Below, piece after piece: positions 1 to 9,292 of a stretch of 64,000 nt of DNA. The stretch is from Bacteroidota bacterium (GTDB lineage Bacteria > Bacteroidota > Bacteroidia > Chitinophagales > Chitinophagaceae), in assembly GCA_023386235.1 (NCBI GenBank), contig JAEWKC010000018.1, positions 114,870 through 178,869 of the forward strand, written 5' to 3'. The notes beneath the pieces are model-generated. The model was not told the origin of the DNA and did not search any database. It saw only the letters and a program-made list of their open reading frames with translations. How positions within the stretch are numbered: the stretch's first letter is position 1; the number at the start of each line of letters is the position of its first letter. The position numbers and the translations under genes were made by a program.

Positions 1-958
1 ACACGTTGGTTTTATCTTTTTTTGCCAGCAATTCCAAACGCTTGGCCGCCCCGGCAAATTCTCCGATATTTTTCACAAACTCTTTATCAGTAATGCCTAT
101 TTCTTTACAAACAAAATAAGCGGCATGAAGATTAAGCAAATTATGTGTGCCAAATACGTGCAACTCCGTTGTATGACCACCGATTTCTATAAATGTGTTG
201 TCGTCTTCTACCCGATATAGAGGCAAACCATACGGCACATAGCGTATATCCGTGCGTCTGTTATTTTCAACCAAGTCTTTTAAAGTCTGATCGGTTTCAT
301 TATATATCAGCACCCCGTTTGGCTCTATTTTATTAATGAAAATAACGAACTGCTCCAGATAATTTTCGAAAGTAGGAAACACATTGATATGATCCCAGGC
401 CAGGCCCGTAAGTACCGCGATGTGTGGGTATAAAAAATGAAATTTAGGTTTCGGCATCAAAGCGCTTGCAGGATATTCATCCGCTTCGCATACTATAACG
501 GGCGCATCGGTAATTTGTACACTCTGCTCAAAACCCTTTAGCCGCGCGCCTACCAGATAGTCAAAAGAATTTAAACACTTACTAAACACATGCATCAACA
601 TGGCGGTTACAGTAGTTTTACCATGACTGCCGCCAATGGCAATTCTTTTTTTATTCATACTTTCCTGATAAATAAACTCGGGAAAAGAGAATATCTTTAA
701 TCCTAATTGCCTTGCTTTTATCAGCTCGGGGTTGTCGCCTTTTGCATGCATGCCCAACACCACTACATCTAATAAAGAATTAATTTTATCCGAAAACCAG
801 CCAAACTCTTTGGGCAGCAAGTCTTCATTCAATAAATTAGTTTTAGCCGGGTCGAAAATTTCATCATCGGAGCCCGTTATATTATAACCTTTTCTTTTTA
901 GCGCGATCGCCAACTGGTGCATTACACTGCCACCAATAGAAATAAAATGTATGTTCAT
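1..958 (-). CDS. mpl: UDP-N-acetylmuramate:L-Ala-gamma-D-Glu-meso-DAP ligase (murein peptide ligase), C-terminus beyond window
   Basis: Cytoplasmic Mur-ligase-family enzyme that attaches a recovered tripeptide to UDP-MurNAc during peptidoglycan recycling. The reading frame is open from the ATG at 958 to the window edge, giving about 319 residues of a protein usually near 450. Seen: an N-terminal GGS Rossmann loop at residues 9-11, the ATP-binding GSHGKTT at 110-116, and a following CEADEYPAS stretch typical of the central domain. The D-x-x-F-D-P near residue 36 and the lack of MurC-type spacing favour Mpl, but MurC is the main alternative. It diverges from the bacilliredoxin gene. Confidence 0.85.
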   Translation of the reverse strand, partial: MNIHFISIGGSVMHQLAIALKRKGYNITGSDDEIFDPAKTNLLNEDLLPKEFGWFSDKINSLLDVVVLGMHAKGDNPELIKARQLGLKIFSFPEFIYQESMNKKRIAIGGSHGKTTVTAMLMHVFSKCLNSFDYLVGARLKGFEQSVQITDAPVIVCEADEYPASALMPKPKFHFLYPHIAVLTGLAWDHINVFPTFENYLEQFVIFINKIEPNGVLIYNETDQTLKDLVENNRRTDIRYVPYGLPLYRVEDDNTFIEIGGHTTELHVFGTHNLLNLHAAYFVCKEIGITDKEFVKNIGEFAGAAKRLELLAKKDKTNV

Positions 959-1139
959 TTATGTTTTTATTTATATTCTTTTGTAAGATAAATTCTATTT
1001 ATTTACAATAAAAAACACTCTCCATATAAACTCTGTAAAATTATGTAATTTTGAAGCAATTAGAGAAAATGAATAGTTAATAAACAATGCTCTTCTCTCA
1101 CTAAAAAAAGAAACAGAACTTCACAAAACTTTTTTGATC

Positions 1140-1472
1140 ATGATGAATTTAATTGACCTTACAGATATGCAGGAGATAGCAAACATAAAGCAACGATCAT
1201 TTGAAAAACCGCAAATAATCTTTAAGCACAGCACTACCTGCGGCATTAGTTCCGTAGCTTTGAACAGATTTAAAAACAGCGACAATATAGCTGAAGGTGA
1301 CTATTATCTGCTAAACCTGAGAAAACACAGAGACATCTCTAACGCGGTGGCTACAGAATTTAAAGTAATACACGAATCGCCTCAGATCATTGTAGTAAAA
1401 AACGGTGAAGCTATTTACAACGACAGTCATTTTAGTATTGATATGCAGGATATAGTGAAAGCGCTGCAATAG
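1140..1472 (+). CDS. ytxJ: Monothiol bacilliredoxin of the YtxJ/BrxC family (DUF2847)
   Basis: Small thioredoxin-fold protein of about 110 residues. In Firmicutes this family removes bacillithiol from mixed disulfides. Seen: the segment FKHSTTCGISS, matching the family TCxIS active site, with the single catalytic Cys at residue 34 counted from the ATG at 1140. An upstream TTG at 1134 is possible, but the paired ATGs at 1140 and 1143 are better starts. The stop codon abuts that of ugd on the other strand. Its presence implies that this organism makes bacillithiol or a similar thiol (inference). Confidence 0.8.
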   Translation: MMNLIDLTDMQEIANIKQRSFEKPQIIFKHSTTCGISSVALNRFKNSDNIAEGDYYLLNLRKHRDISNAVATEFKVIHESPQIIVVKNGEAIYNDSHFSIDMQDIVKALQ

Positions 1473-2786
1473 CTAAACGCCTATCCCAAAATAGTCAAAG
1501 CCTGCTTTCTGCAACTGCACATCGTCGTAAATATTTCTTCCGTCGAAGATGGCTTTTCCTTTCATAAGCGATTGAATACGTTGCCAGTCTGGCAGCCTGA
1601 ATTCATTCCATTCGGTAATCAGTGCAATGGCATCGGCGTCTTCCACAGTTTTATAAACATCATTGCTCCATTCTACGCTGTCGCCCAATTGCTTTTTGGC
1701 TTCGTTCATAGCTACGGGATCAAACACCTTTACTTTAGCTCCGGCGTTCAGCAGCGACTCTATCAAAACAAATGCGGGTGCAAAGCGCACGTCGTCTGTA
1801 TTGGGCTTAAAGGACAGCCCCCAAACAGCGAATGTTTTGCCCGTAAGCGCGCCATCAAAATATTTGTCTATTTTTTTAAAGATCACATTCTTCTGCTCAT
1901 CGTTTATGTCTTCCACAGCTTCCAGTATTCTTAACTGATGACCATAATCTTTCCCGATTTTTATCAGCGCCTGTACATCTTTAGGAAAGCAGGAACCACC
2001 ATAACCAATACCGGCATATAAAAATTTCTTTCCTATTCTGGGATCGGAACCAATGCCCGCGCGAACGTGATTTACATTGGCGCCAACCAGTTCGCAGAGA
2101 TTGGCTATATCGTTCATGAAACTTATGCGCGTAGCCAGCATAGCATTCGCGGCGTATTTTGTCATTTCTGCCGAAGGAATATCCATATAAATAATCCTGT
2201 AGCCGTTTAGCAGGAAAGGTTTATACAAAGTGTCCATTATTTCCCGTGCTTTATCTGCATCAATGCCAATCACAATCCTGTCGGGGCTCATAAAATCTTT
2301 TACGGCTGCTCCTTCTTTTAAGAATTCAGGATTAGAAGCCATATCAAATTTTAAGTCTGCGCTTCTTTTGTCCAATTGCTCCTGAACGGTTTTTCTTACC
2401 AGTTCGGCAGAACCTACCGGCACGGTACTCTTGGTAACGATTACTGAATATTGCTGTAAATGCTGTCCTATTTCTTCGGCTACCTTTAATACATATTTCA
2501 TATCGGCGCTTCCATCTTCATTAGGAGGGGTGCCCACCGCAATAAATACTGCCTCGGCATTTGCCAGATTATCTTTTAATGAGGTATCAAAAGAAAGACG
2601 ATTTTTTTTATAGTTCTTAATAACTATTTCCTCTAAGCCGGGTTCATAAATTGGCAGTATACCATTTTTCAGTCCTTCTATTTTTTCTTTGTCTACATCT
2701 ATACAGCATACATCTACACCTACATCTGCCAAACAGGCGCCGGTAACCAATCCTACGTATCCGGTGCCAACTATTACAACTTTCAT
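1473..2786 (-). CDS. ugd: UDP-glucose 6-dehydrogenase
   Basis: Oxidises UDP-glucose to UDP-glucuronate with two NAD+, supplying precursors for surface polysaccharide. The 437-residue length is normal for the family. Seen: the N-terminal NAD-binding GTGYVG at residues 7-12, the catalytic loop GGSCFPKD with nucleophilic Cys266, and the intervening NPEFLKEG motif at 152-159. A TAnnTTTG promoter element lies 26 bases upstream and a terminator hairpin separates it from the gene upstream, so it is probably transcribed alone. Confidence 0.95.
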   Translation of the reverse strand: MKVVIVGTGYVGLVTGACLADVGVDVCCIDVDKEKIEGLKNGILPIYEPGLEEIVIKNYKKNRLSFDTSLKDNLANAEAVFIAVGTPPNEDGSADMKYVLKVAEEIGQHLQQYSVIVTKSTVPVGSAELVRKTVQEQLDKRSADLKFDMASNPEFLKEGAAVKDFMSPDRIVIGIDADKAREIMDTLYKPFLLNGYRIIYMDIPSAEMTKYAANAMLATRISFMNDIANLCELVGANVNHVRAGIGSDPRIGKKFLYAGIGYGGSCFPKDVQALIKIGKDYGHQLRILEAVEDINDEQKNVIFKKIDKYFDGALTGKTFAVWGLSFKPNTDDVRFAPAFVLIESLLNAGAKVKVFDPVAMNEAKKQLGDSVEWSNDVYKTVEDADAIALITEWNEFRLPDWQRIQSLMKGKAIFDGRNIYDDVQLQKAGFDYFGIGV

Positions 2787-2812
2787 CTGTCTTTTTTTTA
2801 TTTTTAAAAGAG

Positions 2813-2820
2813 CAAATTTA
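2813..2820 (-). promoter_or_regulatory. -7 promoter element (TAAATTTG) of ugd
   Basis: Matches the Bacteroidota -7 consensus TAnnTTTG on the minus strand and ends 26 bases before the ugd ATG. No clear -33 TTTG was found at the usual spacing. Confidence 0.5.
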
Positions 2821-2883
2821 AAGATTTTTAATGATGTGATAAGGTTTTTAGCTTTTTAGCACACCTGAGTATATTATTGTGAA

Positions 2884-2915
2884 AAAAAGAGCGCATCAAA
2901 CGACGCGCTCTTTTT
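2884..2915 (-). terminator. Rho-independent terminator after the GT117 gene
   Basis: A perfect stem (GC core GAGCGC/GCGCTC, extended by A-T pairs) of 11 bp with a 10-base loop, flanked by A and T runs on both sides. It lies between the GT117 stop and the ugd promoter and would stop readthrough from the upstream gene. Confidence 0.85.
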
Positions 2916-2941
2916 ATTTATGCTGTATTATCGGCTTATCA

Positions 2942-5900
2942 TTACCTGACAGAATCTCCTGCGCTATCTAAACGATTAGTATTTTCCGTGCTCATGGTCA
3001 TAGGTTGATTGAGCATTTGCTCCATCTGCGCAATGCCATCTAAAAGCTGTTGAGAAACCGCCGCGTCGTTTGATACATAAGGACCTACTTTATCTGTACC
3101 TAATTTGTTTACATAATTGATTTGCTGGGTAAAGTCTTTCTTTAGTGATGCCGCTATTTTATTGAACAGCTGCTTGTCTTCGGCCAGCAGAGCCGCCTGC
3201 AGCATATTAAAAGAGGCCCGGTTGTGCATATTATTAGTGCTTACCATACCGTATGGAACGTTTTCCTGCAGCATGCTTCTGTCTGTTTTCTGCAATACAT
3301 TCCTGGCTTCTTCTTTCTTGCCTTCATTGGCCAGTTCCAGTGCCAGTTGCGCCGCCGCAGATCTTATAGAAATAAGATGTCTCCTGTTCTCTTCATCGAA
3401 ATATACGCCCGGAAGATCCGCATTGCCGAATTTAAATTTATTCATTACTATCGGATAACCTTTTTCGGCATTTATCTGTTCTCCAAACTCAACATTTTTA
3501 GGTTCCACAGGAGCCAGCCTGTATGCCATACCTTCTTTTCTTAAATATTTTTCAAACCCTAAACCTATCTGGAATGTACTGGCATTGGTAAAATATATAG
3601 GTCGCTTCCATTGGTTGGCAGCAATGATATTTAGCTGGGCCCAATCGTTTTTAGCCAGATAATTTTTAGGTATATCAAACTGCAGCTGGCTAAGCACAGT
3701 ATCGCCCGCATTAACGGTGCCATTGGCTCTTACCGCCGCTTCGTCTACCGGTACAAATACTTTTTTTACCGGGAAAGTATTGAAAGCCGAACCATCCTGC
3801 GCGGTAACCATTGTAGCCGGGTTATCTACGCCTACATAATCCTTCATCATTTCATACAAATTATAGTATCTATCTTCCGGGAATGCCGGGTTCGGGCTGT
3901 AATACACTACATTTCGTTTGTCTCCTTCCATTTGCGACCTGGAGAATATGACGTCTATGGGCGCGCTTTCATTTACTTTGCTACGCAACCCGTTGATGTA
4001 CCAGTCAATACCCAGCAGGCTGGTATTTACTACCCTTATGTCGGGTCTTACGCCCAATACTTCCTGAGCATACCACAGCGGATAGGTATCGTTATCGCCG
4101 AAAGAGAATATGATGGCATTAGGCGCGCAGCTCTCAAGATAGTTCACTGCCAGGTCGGGCGCCAGCGTTTTTTTGCTCCTGTCATGGTCGTCCCAACCCT
4201 GCTGCGCCATCAACACCGGCACTGCCAATAAACAAACCACAAAGGAAAGCGAGGTCGCTACATTTTTATTGTTGATTTTTTGAAACCATTCCCGCACTTT
4301 CAGCAGTCCCAGGCCAATCCATATGGCAAAGGCATACGTTGCTCCGGCAAAAGCGTAATCACGTTCGCGGGGCTCATTGCCCGCTTGGTTGAGGTAAATA
4401 ATAATGGCAAAACCTGTCATAAAAAACAACATGAAAGTGATCAGCGCATCTTCTTTTTTTGTTTTGAAATGAAAGAACATGCCTATCAAACCCAATATCA
4501 AAGGCAGTAAAAAGAAGGTATTTCGCGCTTTATTGTTCTTTAAGCTGTCGGGCATAGCGCTTTGATCGCCATACATCATATTATCAATAAAAGAGATGCC
4601 GGTGATCCAGTTTCCGCCGCGTACATCGCCGCCGCCATTGCCCTGCAAATCATTTTGCCTGCCACTATAGTTCCATAAGAAATATCGTAGGAACATATAA
4701 TAATTCTGATAGCCTATATAAAATTTAATGTTATCAATAAAGTTAGGTTCTCTTTCCCAATGCGTCTGGCCGGTTTGCGGATCCTGAAACTTACCTATTC
4801 CCAGAAACGCGGCGTAATAATCGGCCTGGCCTCTGTCGCTGCCATTGTTCCATACGCGCGGGAAAGCCATTTTTTCGTCTTTACTGTACATTCCTTTGCT
4901 CTTGTTGCCTGTAACAATGTACTCCCGCTTGGCATTAGGATCAATATCCGTGCTTTTGGCATAGCTTTTACCTACATCTACATACGTGGGCGCTCCCGAG
5001 GTAAATTTTTGCCCGTACAGCAGAGGAAAATCGCCGTACTGCTCACGACCCAGGTAACCTACAAGGCTCATCGGATTGTCCACGTTGAACATATCAATGG
5101 AAGGATTGGCATTGCTTCTAATAAGCGTGGTAACGTAAGTGCTGTAGCCTATCAATACAAAAGTGATGCTCCATAAAGAAAGGCTTAAGTACTTGTAGCC
5201 TTTTCTGCCGGCATATCTTATACCGAAATACAGCACCACCGCTACCAATAGAAAAAAGAAAGCAAAGCCGCTGAAGAAAGGCATTCCCAACCCGTTTACA
5301 AAAAGCCTGTCCATAGCTCCGGCCGCCTTGATGGAATATTGAATCAATCCTACCTGTGCAACGCCGAGAATAGCCGCGCTTAACACCAGAAATATGTAGG
5401 CGCCACCCCAGAGTGCTTTATTGTCTTTACTCCATTTTTCTACCAGGAATAGTATACCAATAGCCGCCGCTACCAGAAAGAGTATTAACCCGGCCGGCGT
5501 GGCATCTGTACCAACGGCTTCAGAGCCTATGTATTCCGATGCCGGCGCGCCAATAAGAGCGGCTATGAAACCCACTACGCCTGCGGCTACCATTAACCTG
5601 AGGAACCATTTTTTGATTAACTTATAATCAAACTCTTCTCTTCTTCTGAAATAAATTACCAGTATAATGGCCGGAATGGTCAATAAGTTCAATAAGTGAA
5701 CGCCTATAGCCAGGCCTATCAGGAAGAAGATAAAAACAATCCATTTATCGGCGCCTGGTTTATCTGCCATATGTTCCCAGCGTAGGATAGCCCAAAAAGT
5801 GATGGCTGTAAAGAAAGAAGAAAGCGCGTATACTTCGCCTTCTACGGCGCTGTACCAGAATGAATCGGAGAAAGTAAACGCCAGCGCGCCAATAGCGCCC

Positions 5901-6274
5901 GCGGCCATAATAGTCCAGATCTGGTTGCTGTTCATTTCTTCAAAAGGCTTATTGCCATTGATAATTCTGCGGGCAAAGTGTGTAATGGTCCAGAAAAGGA
6001 ACAGCACGGTAAAGGCGCTGGCCAACGCATTCATTATATTTACGGCTTTAGCGGCATTCATAGGATCATCGCCAAAGAGTATAATAAAAAATCGGCCCAA
6101 CAATACAAACAACGGTGCTCCCGGCGGATGCGGTATCTGCAACTTGTAGGCGGTACTTACAAACTCGCCACAATCCCAAAAGCTACCACCGGCTTCTGAA
6201 GTAGCTACGTAAGTAATGCAGGCAATAAAGAATATTGCCCACCCGGCAATATTATTGATTTTCTTAAAACTCAT
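2942..6274 (-). CDS. GT117-type integral membrane glycosyltransferase (DUF2723 protein)
   Basis: Large inner-membrane protein of 1110 residues. The first two thirds hold about a dozen hydrophobic segments, followed by a soluble periplasm-facing C-terminal region. The opening segment with EAGGSFWDCGEF and PHPPGAPLF is the hallmark of DUF2723. This family is linked to protein O-mannosylation in Bacteroidota and is related to human TMEM260 (established for the family, not tested here). A candidate -7 element (CAAACCTA on the plus strand, 6338-6345) lies 63 bases upstream. A terminator isolates it from ugd. Substrate and acceptor proteins are not evident from sequence. Confidence 0.85.
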   Translation of the reverse strand: MSFKKINNIAGWAIFFIACITYVATSEAGGSFWDCGEFVSTAYKLQIPHPPGAPLFVLLGRFFIILFGDDPMNAAKAVNIMNALASAFTVLFLFWTITHFARRIINGNKPFEEMNSNQIWTIMAAGAIGALAFTFSDSFWYSAVEGEVYALSSFFTAITFWAILRWEHMADKPGADKWIVFIFFLIGLAIGVHLLNLLTIPAIILVIYFRRREEFDYKLIKKWFLRLMVAAGVVGFIAALIGAPASEYIGSEAVGTDATPAGLILFLVAAAIGILFLVEKWSKDNKALWGGAYIFLVLSAAILGVAQVGLIQYSIKAAGAMDRLFVNGLGMPFFSGFAFFFLLVAVVLYFGIRYAGRKGYKYLSLSLWSITFVLIGYSTYVTTLIRSNANPSIDMFNVDNPMSLVGYLGREQYGDFPLLYGQKFTSGAPTYVDVGKSYAKSTDIDPNAKREYIVTGNKSKGMYSKDEKMAFPRVWNNGSDRGQADYYAAFLGIGKFQDPQTGQTHWEREPNFIDNIKFYIGYQNYYMFLRYFLWNYSGRQNDLQGNGGGDVRGGNWITGISFIDNMMYGDQSAMPDSLKNNKARNTFFLLPLILGLIGMFFHFKTKKEDALITFMLFFMTGFAIIIYLNQAGNEPRERDYAFAGATYAFAIWIGLGLLKVREWFQKINNKNVATSLSFVVCLLAVPVLMAQQGWDDHDRSKKTLAPDLAVNYLESCAPNAIIFSFGDNDTYPLWYAQEVLGVRPDIRVVNTSLLGIDWYINGLRSKVNESAPIDVIFSRSQMEGDKRNVVYYSPNPAFPEDRYYNLYEMMKDYVGVDNPATMVTAQDGSAFNTFPVKKVFVPVDEAAVRANGTVNAGDTVLSQLQFDIPKNYLAKNDWAQLNIIAANQWKRPIYFTNASTFQIGLGFEKYLRKEGMAYRLAPVEPKNVEFGEQINAEKGYPIVMNKFKFGNADLPGVYFDEENRRHLISIRSAAAQLALELANEGKKEEARNVLQKTDRSMLQENVPYGMVSTNNMHNRASFNMLQAALLAEDKQLFNKIAASLKKDFTQQINYVNKLGTDKVGPYVSNDAAVSQQLLDGIAQMEQMLNQPMTMSTENTNRLDSAGDSVR

Positions 6275-6564
6275 CTGGTTATAATTTTTCTACAATAAAT
6301 TTAATATAAATAAGGCTTTCTACAACTAAATTATGCGCAAACCTAATTAAAAAGCCTTAAATGGAAAAACATATTTTTAGTTAATATACTATTAATATAC
6401 TATATCTCTTTTCAATTGAATGCATAAGAAGATCATAGAATGATTTGAATATATAGTGCCGGCAAAGATGCCTGTAACAAATGTTTGCTACAAAAGTATA
6501 ATCCTACTCTTCGAGACGTCCTGTGGAAGATATTCAAGAGTGGGAAGCGATAATAAGAAATAAC

Positions 6565-6657
6565 TCATTCGTTATCTATATCTTCCGGATTATCAATAAT
6601 GTTTCTACCATACATCACTAATGTCTGTTTGGCAGCGTAAGGCACGCCAAAACCTGA
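6565..6657 (-). pseudogene. Possible 30-codon gene remnant in the 510-bp gap before pgi
   Basis: Bases 6275-6784 contain no recognisable gene. Inside lies one short minus-strand frame with protein-like composition, beginning SGFGVPYAAKQ and ending NPEDIDNE before TGA. It has no start codon and an in-frame TAA immediately upstream. It could be the tail of a deleted gene or chance. The rest of the gap is AT-rich and includes a short direct repeat (ttaatatacta twice, near 6380-6401). Confidence 0.25.
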
Positions 6658-6746
6658 TTAAATGAACTACATTTGTTATGCCCACAAAAGCATTGGTTTC
6701 AAACTTATTAAATTAATTTTTATGTTTTTTCTTAATTGTTAAAGCC

Positions 6747-6754
6747 TATCTTTG
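6747..6754 (+). promoter_or_regulatory. -7 promoter element (TATCTTTG) of pgi
   Basis: Exact match to TAnnTTTG, with 30 bases between it and the pgi ATG. It lies upstream of the chosen ATG and overlaps an in-frame TTG, which argues that the TTG is not the start. Confidence 0.6.
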
Positions 6755-6784
6755 ACATCCGAAAAAACAAAGATTACTATAACA

Positions 6785-8440
6785 ATGTTACCTAAAATCA
6801 ATCCTACTTCTACCCAAGCATGGCTACTGCTGAAAAAGCATCTTTCAGACCAAATGAGCAACACTAAAATCAGTGATATGTTTAAACAGGATGAAAGCAG
6901 ATTTGATAAATTCTCTATTCAGCTGGGCGATATACTTTTTGACTATTCTAAAAACCTGGTGAATGAAAAAACCATGCACCTGCTGTATTCGCTTGCGGAA
7001 GACTGTCACTTATCTGCCGCCATTGCATCAATGTTTAACGGAGAAGTGATCAACGAAACCGAAGGTCGTGCTGTATTGCATACCGCACTGAGAAATTTTT
7101 CGGGCAAGCCGGTAATGGTTGAAGAGAAAGATGTGATGCCGGAAGTGTTTGGGGTATTGGAGCAAATGAAAAACTTTGTGGCCAAAGTACATTCGGGCGA
7201 ATGGAAAGGATGTTCAGGAAAAACAATTAAATATATAGTAAACATTGGAATAGGCGGCAGCGACCTGGGCCCGGTAATGGTTACGGAAGCACTGAAGCCT
7301 TACTGGATTGAAGGTATTGAAACCTACTTTGTAAGTAACGTAGACGGTACGCATATAGCCGAAACCCTGAAAAAAATAACGCCCGACGAAACCCTGTTCC
7401 TGATAGCTTCCAAAACATTTACCACGCAGGAAACCATGACCAACGCTCACACGGCAAGAGATTGGTTTTTGAATGCAGCACAGGATGAAGCGCATGTAGC
7501 CAAACATTTTGTGGCACTAAGCACCAACGAAAAAGAAGTGGCTAAGTTTGGTATAGATACGGCTAACATGTTTGAATTCTGGGATTGGGTTGGTGGCAGA
7601 TATTCTTTGTGGAGTGCCATAGGCTTATCTATAGCGCTAACTATAGGCTACGACAATTTTGAAGCTTTGCTAAAAGGCGCATACAAAGTAGATGAACATT
7701 TTAAAACAGAGAAATTCGATAAAAACGTTCCGGTTATCATGGCCTTGCTGGGCATCTGGTATGTAGATTTTCTGAAGGCTCAAACCGAAGCCATACTACC
7801 TTACGATCAATACCTGCACCGCTTTGCAGCATATTTTCAACAAGGAAATATGGAAAGCAATGGCAAAAGCGTAGACAGAAAAGGCGATGAGGTTTCTTAT
7901 AAAACCGGACCTGTTATCTGGGGCGAACCGGGTACCAACGGGCAGCATGCTTTTTATCAGCTAATACATCAGGGTACACTTTTAATTCCGGCTGATTTTA
8001 TAGCACCGGCCATCAGCCACAATCCTATTGGCGACCATCATGTAAAACTGCTGAGCAACTTTTTTGCACAAACAGAAGCTTTGATGAACGGTAAAAATGA
8101 AGCGATTGTAAAAGAAGAACTGCAAAAAGCAGGCAAGTCAGACGAAGAAGTGAAAAAGCTGACTCCTTTTAAAGTATTTAAAGGCAACAGACCCACCAAT
8201 TCTTTTTTGATTAAACAAATTACACCGGAAACCTTGGGCAGCATGATTGCTTTGTACGAACACAAGATTTTTGTACAGGGTATTATCTGGAATATTTTCA
8301 GCTTCGACCAGTGGGGTGTGGAATTGGGCAAGCAACTCGCCGGAAATATACTGCCGGAATTGCAGGACGACGCAAAAGTAACTTCACACGACTCTTCTAC
8401 CAATGGCTTGATTAACGCGTTTAAAGAAATGAGAAATTAA
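6785..8440 (+). CDS. pgi: Glucose-6-phosphate isomerase
   Basis: Interconverts glucose 6-phosphate and fructose 6-phosphate in glycolysis and gluconeogenesis. 551 residues from the ATG at 6785, normal for bacterial PGI. Seen in order: the GIGGSDLGP loop, SKTFTTQET sugar-phosphate binding segment, GGRYSLWSAIGLSIA signature, QQGNMESNGK with the catalytic Glu, GEPGTNGQHAFYQLIHQG, and a C-terminal QWGVELGKQLA containing the conserved Lys. An upstream in-frame TTG at 6752 was rejected because it falls inside the promoter element and family proteins start near the ATG. Confidence 0.97.
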   Translation: MLPKINPTSTQAWLLLKKHLSDQMSNTKISDMFKQDESRFDKFSIQLGDILFDYSKNLVNEKTMHLLYSLAEDCHLSAAIASMFNGEVINETEGRAVLHTALRNFSGKPVMVEEKDVMPEVFGVLEQMKNFVAKVHSGEWKGCSGKTIKYIVNIGIGGSDLGPVMVTEALKPYWIEGIETYFVSNVDGTHIAETLKKITPDETLFLIASKTFTTQETMTNAHTARDWFLNAAQDEAHVAKHFVALSTNEKEVAKFGIDTANMFEFWDWVGGRYSLWSAIGLSIALTIGYDNFEALLKGAYKVDEHFKTEKFDKNVPVIMALLGIWYVDFLKAQTEAILPYDQYLHRFAAYFQQGNMESNGKSVDRKGDEVSYKTGPVIWGEPGTNGQHAFYQLIHQGTLLIPADFIAPAISHNPIGDHHVKLLSNFFAQTEALMNGKNEAIVKEELQKAGKSDEEVKKLTPFKVFKGNRPTNSFLIKQITPETLGSMIALYEHKIFVQGIIWNIFSFDQWGVELGKQLAGNILPELQDDAKVTSHDSSTNGLINAFKEMRN

Positions 8441-8561
8441 TTGACTGGTAAAAAAATTTGTAGGCTGCTCTGAAAATTTTTGAAATAACGCAGAAATAAG
8501 CAGCAGCAAGGTTTTCAGTTGTTTTTATAGACATTTTCATTGAATCTACAACTATATCGGA

Positions 8562-8870
8562 ATGAAAAAATCAATACTTTTATCAATTGCAGTTTTCAGT
8601 TTCTTTTTTGCATCTGCACAATTAAAGTCCGATTTATTTCTTAAGGAAAAAAAATCTGCAATAGATTCTATCATTAGCAGGCCACAATCGTATTACGATG
8701 AATTGTATCCCCACGACAACAGAATAGGCAGAATCAATGAGAAAGGTAAGATGCCGGTAATTTCATCAGGCTATATGCCTGCTGTACCCATGCCCAATGC
8801 CTATAAAAAAGAAAATGATTTTTCTGTTCCGATACCTAATGCCGTCAACAGCACTAAACGTAAACCATAA
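8562..8870 (+). CDS. Small secreted protein of unknown function
   Basis: A 102-residue protein with a clear signal peptide: basic start MKKS, hydrophobic run to about residue 18, and a likely cleavage after ASA. The mature part is rich in Pro, Asn and Lys, with PVISSGYMPAVPMPNA near residue 65. No family was recognised. It lies 121 bases after pgi and overlaps nothing on the same strand. Confidence 0.6.
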   Translation: MKKSILLSIAVFSFFFASAQLKSDLFLKEKKSAIDSIISRPQSYYDELYPHDNRIGRINEKGKMPVISSGYMPAVPMPNAYKKENDFSVPIPNAVNSTKRKP

Positions 8871-8883
8871 AACGTACAACTTT

Positions 8884-8891
8884 TATTTTTG
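8884..8891 (+). promoter_or_regulatory. -7 promoter element (TATTTTTG) adjacent to the VOC gene start
   Basis: Matches TAnnTTTG and ends only 4 bases before the ATG at 8896. Transcription from it would yield a leaderless or nearly leaderless mRNA. No -33 element is visible. Confidence 0.4.
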
Positions 8892-8895
8892 CATT

Positions 8896-9258
8896 ATGCC
8901 TATAGCCAACGCATATCTCATTATTCAAGACTTAGAGCAATTCATCGCTTTTACTGAAGCTGTTTTTGGGGCCAGGCTGATTAAAAAGAAAATGCGCGAA
9001 AACGGCAGCATAGCACATGCTGAAATAATTATTGGCAAATCGGTAATAATGGCTACAGAACCCTCTGACAGCACTCATTATTTTCCCGCATCTATGTATG
9101 TATACGTAGCCGATTGCGACAAGGTCTTTAACAAAGCTGTGGAAATGCAGGCGCAAATAGTTATGGAGCCTGTATCTAAGCCCGAAGACGAGGAAAGATA
9201 CGGCGCAGTAAAGGATAGCAACGGAAACGTTTGGTGGATTACCGGAAAATTGCTTTAA
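8896..9258 (+). CDS. VOC-superfamily (glyoxalase/PhnB-like) protein
   Basis: 120-residue single-domain protein of the vicinal oxygen chelate fold. Seen: the starting strand MPIANAYLIIQD, the FYTEVFG-like element FTEAVFGARL at residues 19-28, and the closing strand YGAVKDSNGNVWWITG, typical of PhnB and glyoxalase-like members. The ORF is open further upstream, but homologues start at the motif beginning MPIANAY and a -7 element sits just before this ATG. The substrate cannot be told from sequence. It is convergent with the GH2 gene. Confidence 0.75.
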   Translation: MPIANAYLIIQDLEQFIAFTEAVFGARLIKKKMRENGSIAHAEIIIGKSVIMATEPSDSTHYFPASMYVYVADCDKVFNKAVEMQAQIVMEPVSKPEDEERYGAVKDSNGNVWWITGKLL

Positions 9259-9268
9259 TAGCGCATAC

Positions 9269-9287
9269 AGTACAGTTGAATTGTACT
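9269..9287. terminator. Weak hairpin between convergent genes
   Basis: AGTACA/TGTACT inverted repeat with a 7-base loop (one extra G-T pair possible), between the VOC gene and the GH2 gene. It has no T run, so terminator function is uncertain. Confidence 0.3.
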
Positions 9288-9292
9288 ATTCA

